NCBI GenBank assembly: GCA_026986455.1
Contig: JALSON010000339.1
Location: forward strand, 1-5,559
DNA: 5,559 nt
Direction: 5' to 3'
Source: Thermococcaceae archaeon
Lineage (GTDB): Archaea; Methanobacteriota_B; Thermococci; Thermococcales; Thermococcaceae
Shown here: piece after piece, positions 1 to 4,855 of the stretch
Position numbering within the stretch: the first letter of the stretch is position 1
Layout: each line of letters opens with the position of its first letter
Program-made: the position numbers and the translations under genes
The notes under the pieces: generated by a model
Databases searched by the model: none
What the model was told of the DNA's origin: nothing
Seen by the model: only the letters and a program-made list of their open reading frames with translations

Positions 1-38
1 AGGCCCACCATTAAAAATGCAAGTAGCTCTTTCCTCAT
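1..38 (-). CDS. 5' end of a leftward gene with a signal-like N terminus (partial)
   Basis: Only 12 complete codons lie in the window, reading MRKELLAFLMVG before the left edge. A positively charged start followed by a hydrophobic run is what a signal peptide or first membrane segment looks like, so the product is probably exported or membrane bound. The start is supported by a good Shine-Dalgarno site, GAGGTG at 51-46, seven bases before the ATG, and by a TATA-like element at 92-85 in the same direction. It is divergent from the gene at 159. Nothing more can be said about its function. Confidence 0.6.
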   Translation of the reverse strand, partial: MRKELLAFLMVG

Positions 39-84
39 TATAAAACACCTCTGGAAGTTCTTCAGAAGCATAGAGATTTTTCAA

Positions 85-98
85 AATATATACTTTAT
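85..98 (-). promoter_or_regulatory. BRE/TATA promoter of the leftward partial gene
   Basis: Read on the minus strand, ATAAAG (98-93, BRE-like) is followed by TATATATT (92-85). The usual archaeal spacing of about 26 bases from the box centre puts the transcription start near 62, giving a leader of about 24 bases that contains the GAGGTG ribosome site. The AT-rich core is nearly symmetrical, so it could also serve the rightward gene, with a leader of about 45 bases. Confidence 0.45.
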
Positions 99-122
99 GG
101 TCTCTCCGGGTGATACAGCTTC

Positions 123-137
123 AGAAAGAATTTTAAC
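123..137 (+). promoter_or_regulatory. Candidate BRE/TATA promoter giving a leaderless mRNA for the gene at 159
   Basis: AGAAAGA (123-129) resembles a BRE and is followed by ATTTTAAC (130-137), a TATA-like box centred near 133.5. The standard distance of about 26 bases places the transcription start at about 159-160, on the ATG itself. This fits the absence of any Shine-Dalgarno sequence before that ATG. The TATA box is weak, so the call is tentative. Confidence 0.4.
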
Positions 138-158
138 TCCAGAACAGAACTTTTTACG

Positions 159-641
159 ATGCCTATGCTCAAGGAAATACTCAATCTTGAGAAAGGAACA
201 GTCCTGCTAACGGGGAATGCAAAAAAGCTTGGGAGGATATATTTGAAATCATGGTTAAACCGGGGTTTGAGGGTTCTGGCAGAGGGCATGCCTTTTGAGC
301 TGAGTTCGGAGAATCTCTTCATAGGGTCGCCGTATGAGGGCTTTTCCTTTGATGCGTATCTGATTCTGAACCCCCTATCGCGGCCTAAGCCGGAAAGAGA
401 AAAACTCCGCCGCTGGCTTGAGGAGCACAGGGACAGGCTTTTTCTTCTCTACGAGCACAGATACGTGAAGGACTCCATAACTCGTTATGGGATTAAGGAA
501 TTGATTGATTATTTAATTGCATACAGGAGGGAAACCGTGGGGTTTGAGAGGGTGGATGTTTATAAACTGGAGAAGGGAAAGATAATCGAGAGGAAGTCCT
601 ACATACGGCGAACGCCCGATGAAGAGCGGTTTCGGGTCTGA
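159..641 (+). CDS. Hypothetical protein, 160 residues, Thermococcales-type
   Basis: I do not recognise this family with confidence. The protein is soluble and highly charged, with no signal peptide or membrane span. It begins with a beta-turn-helix pattern (GTVLLTGNAKKLGRIYLKSW, residues 13-32), a hydrophobic strand (AYLILNPL), then a long charged helix and a second strand (RLFLLYEHRY), and ends with an amphipathic region rich in Lys, Arg and Glu. The order of strands and helices is reminiscent of a degenerate RecA/KaiC-like fold without a proper P-loop, but that is only an impression. The start could be the ATG at 159 or the one at 165. Upstream the frame is closed by a TGA at 111 with no earlier ATG or GTG, and neither ATG has an SD site. 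The stop codon lies inside the D' box of the sRNA described below. Confidence 0.72.
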   Translation: MPMLKEILNLEKGTVLLTGNAKKLGRIYLKSWLNRGLRVLAEGMPFELSSENLFIGSPYEGFSFDAYLILNPLSRPKPEREKLRRWLEEHRDRLFLLYEHRYVKDSITRYGIKELIDYLIAYRRETVGFERVDVYKLEKGKIIERKSYIRRTPDEERFRV

Positions 642-671
642 GATGTGATGATACCAGCTATCGCTGAGGGC
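614..671 (+). ncRNA. C/D box sRNA guiding 2'-O-methylation of 23S rRNA
   Basis: All elements of an archaeal C/D sRNA are present in order. They are a 4-bp terminal stem (GCCC 614-617 with GGGC 668-671), box C ATGAAGA (619-625), a 12-nt guide (626-637), box D' CTGA (638-641), a 3-nt spacer, box C' GTGATGA (645-651, perfect consensus), a 12-nt guide (652-663) and box D CTGA (664-667). Box C differs from RUGAUGA by one base, U to A, which can pair with the U of box D. The stem, 3-nt bulge and tandem G-A pairs then form a regular kink-turn. The D guide is complementary over ten bases to the conserved 23S segment GAUAGCUGGU. The D' guide is complementary to a segment containing ACCCGAAA(CC). Both 23S segments are in domain II as I remember it from E. 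coli. The box+5 rule predicts methylation of the second A of GAUA and the G of ACCCG. The RNA would act with L7Ae, Nop5 and fibrillarin. Confidence 0.85.
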
Positions 672-1321
672 TATCTCCTTTTCCCGAGCAGGTAGCCGAG
701 AAGAACTCCTGCGGCCAGACCGCTCATAAGCCTCAGCCAGTCATTTTCGGAAGTGCCGGAAGGAGTTTCGCTGGGTGGAGTTGCTGTTTCCGTTTCCGGA
801 AGTCCTCCGGTGAAGCTCCCGTCATGGAGATCAAGGAGGAGCAGGAGCATGGCGTAGTCCTCGGTGCATGCCCTCGCCCCTGCCAGATAAGACTCGCATG
901 CACCCGAGATATGACCTCCGTTCAGAGTTTTCTTTAAGAAGCTCCCCTCCATCTCTTTATCCCCCGCGAGCCTCATCCAGAGGAGGGCCGTTGCGGTGGG
1001 TCTTATCGAGTGGCTCCAGTAGTCATACCTCGGATTCACATCGAATCTATAACTTCCGTTCCACACCTCCGTGAAATCAGCGCAGCCAACCCGCATGTAG
1101 CTGTTGTTTCCTATCCTCTTCAGGAGATACACGGCCACATCCGGTCTGCTGAACGGGTCATATGGATGGAGCTCCAGCTTTCCCCTGATGAAAAAGCGGG
1201 GAGTGCTGAACTTTAACCTAAAAACCTTCTCCAGAATGTAGGAGAATGCTCCATTTTCGGAGATTTCAGTGGTATTTGCTCCTGTTAAATGGATTTCAAG
1301 TTTGTATGAGGTGTTCTTATT
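671..1321 (-). CDS. C-terminal frame of the cyclase-like protein with stalk and membrane anchor
   Basis: From the AAT codon at 1321 this frame reads [14 protein letters not shown] and continues without a stop to TAG at 673-671, 216 residues. A GTG at 1138 could serve as a start but has no SD site, and the 61 codons before it look coding (alternating beta-like segments, sequons NTS and NTT), so this is a continuation rather than a separate gene. It contains four further Cys (VGCADF, GACESY, ARACTED), a helix pair (PTATALLWMRLAG, DYAMLLLLLDLHDGSF), a Pro/Thr/Ser/Glu stalk, and a terminal hydrophobic helix (LRLMSGLAAGVLLGYLLG) capped by KRR. The tail resembles a C-terminal archaeal membrane anchor but lacks the CGP motif seen in many thermococcal surface proteins. 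Confidence 0.6.
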   Translation of the reverse strand, partial: NKNTSYKLEIHLTGANTTEISENGAFSYILEKVFRLKFSTPRFFIRGKLELHPYDPFSRPDVAVYLLKRIGNNSYMRVGCADFTEVWNGSYRFDVNPRYDYWSHSIRPTATALLWMRLAGDKEMEGSFLKKTLNGGHISGACESYLAGARACTEDYAMLLLLLDLHDGSFTGGLPETETATPPSETPSGTSENDWLRLMSGLAAGVLLGYLLGKRR

Positions 1322-2298
1322 TTTCCGTGTATTAACCTCACGAGAAGGAGGTATTCCCCGGCGAAATTAAGCCTCGTCCTGTTGAGGATCAAAGCCATAA
1401 CGGCTGCAGCATCCCCGCCGATTTTCAGCCCCTCCCCATTGAGCAGCGTCAGGGGCAGTGCCAGAGCTTCAAACGGCTCCCTATGGAGGAGATGCACTGA
1501 TGGAAATCCCAGCTGGTAAAACGGGAAACTGTACTGCCAAGGAGGACTCCCATTAAAATACGCCAGATATTCTCTGTTGAGGAGGTTTTCAGGTTTTAGA
1601 TTCTCCTTCAGCCACCGGAGGGACTTTGAAACGTTGTATCCCAGCCTGTGGAGAAGGGCCACCGCGTATGCCGTTGCGACCAGGCTCGGTTTTTTCTGAA
1701 AGTCCTCTTCACAGCTCGCCGAGCCTCCCCGTGACGAGGGCACCGTGTAGGAATACGTCCAGTAGGTTCCGTTCACAGAACTCTTCAGGAGGTATTCCAC
1801 ACCTTTTCTGATCGCGGGAGAATTCTCAGGTTCGCCGGCATCAAGGAGGGCATATAAGGCTAGAGCCGTTGAAGCGGCCCGTGAGCATGTTATCACGTAG
1901 CTGAATTCCGGGCATTTTTTGAGTGAGAAGCCGTAGAGGCATTCGGGGTAGCTGCATGTGCCTCCCAGGAGGCCGGAGGGGTAGTATGCATCGCAGAACG
2001 GGACGCCCGAGACATCAAAAGTTATCATTAGAGGGAATGAACCGTCGGGGCGCTGATCATTTTCAAGCCGCAGGCGGTTTATCTGGAGGATTCTGAGCGT
2101 GTAGTTATTATGAATTCCTGAACGGGCAACCGCTATTGTTTCCAGGGAGACCAGATAAATGTCGTAATTGACCTCGGGAGCATACTCAACGGGCTGTTTC
2201 TGCAGCTCCCTGATGAGCATCATCTTTGAGTCAGCATGCACAAGCTGTGGGAACATCAGCAGAAAAGCCAGCACCACAGTGAGAAGCTTTCCGCCCAT
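1285..2298 (-). CDS. N-terminal frame of the cyclase-like protein (337 codons as read)
   Basis: The ATG at 2298 is preferred because GGTGAGG (2307-2301) lies just upstream, a strong promoter sits 26 bases before the expected transcript start, and the peptide begins with a clean signal sequence ([20 protein letters not shown]). The frame is open much further upstream, through ftsY on the other strand, but that extension is antisense to a conserved gene and is not coding. Residues 100-140 contain a cluster of Cys ([27 protein letters not shown]). Sequons are seen at NYT, NGT, NVS and NRT. If translated without correction, the protein would end with 11 unrelated residues after HGK at a TAA (1287-1285), lacking the membrane anchor, and might be released from the cell. 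Confidence 0.7.
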   Translation of the reverse strand: MGGKLLTVVLAFLLMFPQLVHADSKMMLIRELQKQPVEYAPEVNYDIYLVSLETIAVARSGIHNNYTLRILQINRLRLENDQRPDGSFPLMITFDVSGVPFCDAYYPSGLLGGTCSYPECLYGFSLKKCPEFSYVITCSRAASTALALYALLDAGEPENSPAIRKGVEYLLKSSVNGTYWTYSYTVPSSRGGSASCEEDFQKKPSLVATAYAVALLHRLGYNVSKSLRWLKENLKPENLLNREYLAYFNGSPPWQYSFPFYQLGFPSVHLLHREPFEALALPLTLLNGEGLKIGGDAAAVMALILNRTRLNFAGEYLLLVRLIHGKIRTPHTNLKSI

Positions 2299-2329
2299 AT
2301 CCTCACCACATGGGATATGGATGTGTTGT

Positions 2330-2345
2330 TTATATAACGCTTTCG
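2330..2345 (-). promoter_or_regulatory. Strong BRE/TATA promoter of the cyclase-like gene
   Basis: On the minus strand CGAAAGCG (2345-2338) is a good BRE and TTATATAA (2337-2330) a near-consensus, self-complementary TATA box. The centre at 2333.5 predicts transcription from about 2307, so the leader is only about nine bases long and consists essentially of the GGTGAGG ribosome site before the ATG at 2298. Confidence 0.7.
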
Positions 2346-2425
2346 CATGCTCTGGGCTGTTGTCGGGGTTACGCCGGCCATCAAGACACCGCAGGTTGCT
2401 CAACGGGAGTATCATGCTTTCGATA

Positions 2426-2440
2426 GGAAAAGCCTTAAAG
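2426..2440 (+). promoter_or_regulatory. BRE/TATA promoter of ftsY
   Basis: GGAAAAG (2426-2432) followed by CCTTAAAG (2433-2440) matches the thermococcal BRE plus TATA arrangement. The box centre predicts transcription from about 2462. That leaves a leader of eight to ten bases carrying GGTGGT (2462-2467), a partial Shine-Dalgarno site, directly before the ATG at 2471. Confidence 0.55.
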
Positions 2441-2470
2441 CCTTTATCCTTCAGTGAATTGGGTGGTAGC

Positions 2471-3373
2471 ATGTTCGGAAAGCTCAAGGAGAAGTTAGGC
2501 TCATTCGTGGAGAAGGTCTCCCAGACTGAAATAAGCGAGAAGGACGTTGAGAATGCCCTGTGGGATCTTGAAATAGAGCTCCTTGAGGCTGACGTTGCCC
2601 TTGAGGCGGTTGAGGAGCTGAAGGAAAGGATAAAGGAAAAGCTCGTCGGCCAGAAGGTCAAAATCGGAACCAAAAAGAAGAAAATCGTGGAAGAAGCTGT
2701 TCGTGATGCCGTCCTTGAGGTACTTACCCCGGAGCAGCGGCTCAATCTCATCGAGCTGATAAAATCCAAGGAAGAGAAACCCTTCGTCATAGTCTTTGTG
2801 GGCTTCAACGGTTCGGGAAAGACCACTACCATAGCGAAGCTCGCCCACTGGCTCAAAAAGAACGGTTTGAGCGTTGTCATCGCTGCCAGCGACACCTTCA
2901 GGGCAGGAGCGATAGATCAGGTTGAGGAGCATGCCAAGCGCGTAGGGGTCAGGGTAATCAAGCACTCATACGGGGCTGATCCGGCGGCTGTGGCTTATGA
3001 TGCGATAGAGCACGCAAAGGCCAGAGGTGTGGATGTGGTTCTTATAGATACAGCAGGAAGAAACGAAAGAAATAGAAACCTCATGGATGAGATGAAGAAG
3101 ATAGTCAGGGTTGCGAAGCCTGACTTAGTTGTGTTCGTGGGGGATGCTCTGGCCGGAAATGCTATAATAGAACAGGCGAGGCAGTTCAACAATGCTGTGA
3201 GGATAGACGGGGTTATATTAACAAAGCTCGATGCAGATGCGAGGGGCGGTGCCGCTTTAAGCATAAGCCACGCGATTGGAGCACCGATACTCTTCGTCGG
3301 CGTCGGTCAGGGCTACGATGATTTAAGGCCCTTTGATGAGAGGTGGTTCGTGGAGAGGATTTTTGGAGAGTAG
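2471..3373 (+). CDS. ftsY: Signal recognition particle receptor FtsY
   Basis: FtsY is the GTPase that receives SRP54-ribosome complexes at the membrane and, by forming a heterodimer with SRP54, triggers handover of nascent membrane and secreted proteins to the Sec translocon. The 300 residues comprise an N domain of helices (1-100) and a G domain with all signatures: P-loop GFNGSGKT (111-118), DTFRAGA (141-147), DTAGR (193-197), TKLD (251-254), GGAALS (259-264), GVGQ (277-280) and the closing DLRPFD (284-289). The long acidic A domain of bacterial FtsY is absent, as usual in archaea, and the N terminus ([10 protein letters not shown]) is an amphipathic, Lys-rich membrane-targeting helix. The start at 2471 is set by the promoter and GGTGGT just before it; the frame is open upstream to 2168, but that part is antisense to the cyclase-like gene. 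In many archaea ftsY follows the prefoldin-alpha gene; here it stands alone. Confidence 0.97.
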   Translation: MFGKLKEKLGSFVEKVSQTEISEKDVENALWDLEIELLEADVALEAVEELKERIKEKLVGQKVKIGTKKKKIVEEAVRDAVLEVLTPEQRLNLIELIKSKEEKPFVIVFVGFNGSGKTTTIAKLAHWLKKNGLSVVIAASDTFRAGAIDQVEEHAKRVGVRVIKHSYGADPAAVAYDAIEHAKARGVDVVLIDTAGRNERNRNLMDEMKKIVRVAKPDLVVFVGDALAGNAIIEQARQFNNAVRIDGVILTKLDADARGGAALSISHAIGAPILFVGVGQGYDDLRPFDERWFVERIFGE

Positions 3374-3380
3374 CGGTCAA

Positions 3381-3396
3381 TCTTTTTGCTTTTCCT
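3381..3396 (+). terminator. T-rich transcription terminator of ftsY
   Basis: Eight bases after the ftsY stop there are two T runs, T5 (3383-3387) and T4 (3390-3393), separated by GC. Archaeal RNA polymerase terminates at such oligo-T tracts on the non-template strand without needing a hairpin, and no hairpin is seen here. Confidence 0.55.
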
Positions 3397-3446
3397 CGCT
3401 TACTTAGCCACTCCACTATGTTTCCACTTTCTAAGAGGGCAATCGC

Positions 3447-3491
3447 TCAGAGGAGCTTCAGCTTTTTCTTAACGGTTCGACGGCGTTTCAT
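3447..3491 (-). CDS. Possible 14-residue basic mini-ORF
   Basis: ATG at 3491 is preceded by GAGGGAGC (3505-3498), an SD-like site at a reasonable distance, and the reading MKRRRTVKKKLKLL ends at TGA 3449-3447. The same frame continues beyond the stop with AIALLESGNIVEWLSKRGKA, which looks like protein. The whole may therefore be the start of a small gene broken by a nonsense codon. It could also be chance; nothing else supports translation. Confidence 0.2.
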   Translation of the reverse strand: MKRRRTVKKKLKLL

Positions 3492-3660
3492 GGTATAGCT
3501 CCCTCAAAAATTGCCAACAGAACCGGAAGCCCCGTTGAGATTCCAAGCGAGGAGAGTTTTCAGGGCACTGGCTTGTTCGGAAACGCTGAAATCTGCCCAT
3601 CTAAAAGAGTTCTGGGATTCCGTTCCCGGATAATATGGAACTGAGGGTGTTTTCCTTCCG

Positions 3661-4125
3661 TCAGCAACTCACAGCGAGCCCGCCCAGTATCGTCGCCAGC
3701 ACGAGGAAATCCGGCAAAAGCCCCTCGATGATTAGTAAAGCTCTCTCCCCCTTTCCTTTCCCAAGGAGGGCACCCATGAAGAGGGAGACGATGACCAGAA
3801 CTGGAAGAGAGTCATGAGGGTTTATAAGCGAAGCTAAAATCACCGACAGAACCGAGAGGCCAATCACGAGACCCGCTTTCAGGAGCGCGGGATCTTTGAA
3901 GAGCCCATACAGGGTGAGGGGAACGATGGCAGGCAAAAGAGCGAGAACGACGAACTCCAGCGATGGAGAATACCTGAACCAGCAGGAGGGAATGCTATCC
4001 ACAATGTAGACCCTTCCGCTTTCGATATAGTAACTCCTAGGAAGCCCCACAAGCAACAGGAACTCCCACGCCGTTGCAAAGATAATGGGGAGAAGGCGGA
4101 GAATGAGTCCTTTGGACTTCACCAT
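3661..4125 (-). CDS. Small integral membrane protein, function unknown
   Basis: The 154-residue product is almost entirely hydrophobic, with likely membrane segments at residues 7-28, 56-76, 82-101, 107-122 and 129-152. One longer polar loop (29-55, with RSYYIESGRVYIVDS and a Cys at 48) lies between the first two and is probably extracellular if the N terminus is cytoplasmic. No family signature was recognised. The ATG at 4125 is preceded by a full GGGAGGTGAT site and overlaps the last seven bases of the upstream gene, so the two are very likely translationally coupled and act together. It is the last gene of the leftward operon. Confidence 0.75.
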   Translation of the reverse strand: MVKSKGLILRLLPIIFATAWEFLLLVGLPRSYYIESGRVYIVDSIPSCWFRYSPSLEFVVLALLPAIVPLTLYGLFKDPALLKAGLVIGLSVLSVILASLINPHDSLPVLVIVSLFMGALLGKGKGERALLIIEGLLPDFLVLATILGGLAVSC

Positions 4126-4850
4126 GCATCACCTCCCACAATTGAGTCAGCGAGTTTTTTAACGTCGCCCTCAGCTCCTTCAGCGAGAATTAGGTACAGG
4201 TTGCCATCGTCCCTGATCTCCAGCACGAGGAGGTAATTATCTCCCTTCCCGAACATCCAACCCCTAAGAAAACCGTTGGAAAGCCCCCTGACTGCAGTAT
4301 AGCCCGAGTGCTTAAGCTTGGAAATGTAGGCGTCCACAATCTCACCGGAAGGTTCCTTATACCTGAGCTGAAACGCTTCAGTTATCTTTGACTCTTCAGG
4401 TGTTTCTCCGTACTTCACCCTCGAGATTATAATGGAAGTTTCCTTGGGATACACGTAGACCGCCAGATAAACCCTTCCTAAGAGGGTTACGTTTGAGATA
4501 GCTACTCCTGGCAGGATTAGACCGGTCCAGTTCTCGGAAAAGCCTTCAAGTGCTCTAAAGTAGCACCCTGGCTTCTTCTCCGTCCAGTTGTACGGCTTAA
4601 AATTAAAGAACCCGACGAGTACGTGCCTCGAACTTCCGTTTACAACCTCATCGAGAGTTACGCCCTTAAATCCTGCCTGAGGAGGATAGCCCGGGCCAAT
4701 TAAAATTGGTGGTGCAACATCGCTTACATCCACAGGCACCGCTGAAAAACACGGAGTTTCTCTATTTAGTATCTTGCTTGTAAAAATGGCACCACCTATT
4801 AATACCAAAAGCAAAATCGGAAGAAAAAGACGCGAAACCCTTCTTGGCAT
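4119..4850 (-). CDS. Signal-anchored extracellular protein of unknown family
   Basis: The 243-residue protein starts with basic residues and one hydrophobic segment (residues 8-26, LFLPILLLVLIGGAIF), best read as a signal anchor with the rest outside the cell. The outer part has two Cys (34 and 96) that could form a disulfide, sequons at NGS, NWT, NWT and NVT, and a C-terminal half with alternating strands and a helix (EIVDAYISKLKHSGYTAV, then strands LLVLEIR and LYLILAEG, then GDVKKLADSIVGG). That final alpha-beta pattern suggests a small substrate- or partner-binding domain, but no family is recognised. The start at 4850 has AGGAGGT eight bases upstream, lying inside the last codons of the peptidase gene, with a gap of only five bases. 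It is the middle gene of a three-gene operon. Confidence 0.8.
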   Translation of the reverse strand: MPRRVSRLFLPILLLVLIGGAIFTSKILNRETPCFSAVPVDVSDVAPPILIGPGYPPQAGFKGVTLDEVVNGSSRHVLVGFFNFKPYNWTEKKPGCYFRALEGFSENWTGLILPGVAISNVTLLGRVYLAVYVYPKETSIIISRVKYGETPEESKITEAFQLRYKEPSGEIVDAYISKLKHSGYTAVRGLSNGFLRGWMFGKGDNYLLVLEIRDDGNLYLILAEGAEGDVKKLADSIVGGDAW

Positions 4851-4855
4851 CGAAC

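Larger units (their letters stand above)
671..2298 (-). pseudogene. Frameshifted gene for a membrane-anchored, secreted cyclase/prenyltransferase-fold protein
   Basis: Two abutting minus-strand reading frames form one gene of about 542 residues if a single base is added at the A5 tract 1324-1320. The product begins with a signal peptide (residues 1-22, cut after VHA). It continues with a helical domain typical of prenyltransferase/squalene-cyclase alpha/alpha toroids: QRPDGSF at 82-88, [11 protein letters not shown] at 145-155, GVEYLLKS at 166-173, and later similar helix pairs. It then has a Ser/Thr/Pro-rich linker and a final membrane helix ending in KRR. Many Cys residues and N-glycosylation sequons suggest an extracellular, disulfide-stabilised protein anchored by its tail. 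No DXDD or metal-site signature was seen, so I do not claim enzymatic activity. The break could be a real mutation, a sequencing error in a homopolymer, or recoding by slippage. Its promoter lies at 2330-2345. Confidence 0.75.
3374..3660. other. 287-base stretch with no convincing gene
   Basis: Beyond the ftsY terminator, this gap between two converging transcription units contains no complete gene. On the minus strand there is an open run without a start codon (3668-3504, 54 codons ending just before a GGGAGC site). It is followed by a mini-ORF of 14 basic residues (3491-3447) whose frame continues past a TGA with plausible codons towards 3374. On the plus strand a reading frame over about 3509-3640 also has thermococcal-looking codons. 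No tRNA, C/D sRNA or repeat array was found. A decayed gene is possible. A T5 run on the minus strand (3510-3506) could end transcription of the leftward operon. Confidence 0.45.

Noticed and set aside
1346..1800. Two copies of AGGAGGTATTCC (near 1346 and 1789) as a direct repeat
   Set aside because: Both encode EYLL on the minus strand in helices of the toroid domain; internal repeat character of the protein explains them.
2347..2457. 36-codon plus-strand ORF just before ftsY
   Set aside because: It has no SD site, contains the ftsY promoter, and its product resembles nothing; probably chance.
2168..2470. Upstream extension of the ftsY frame
   Set aside because: It is antisense to the start of the cyclase-like gene and precedes the ftsY promoter; the peptide has no FtsY A-domain character.
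2299..2895. In-frame upstream extension of the cyclase-like gene on the minus strand, giving a 536-codon frame
   Set aside because: It runs antisense through conserved ftsY and across the strong promoter at 2330-2345; the signal peptide and SD site place the start at 2298.
3470..3489. GGTTCGAC resembling a tRNA T-loop
   Set aside because: The T stem has a mismatch at the closing pair and no acceptor, D or anticodon arms can be built around it.
4696..4709. Inverted repeat CCAATTAAAATTGG
   Set aside because: It lies inside the coding region (PILIG) with a 2-base centre and no nearby second copy; probably incidental.
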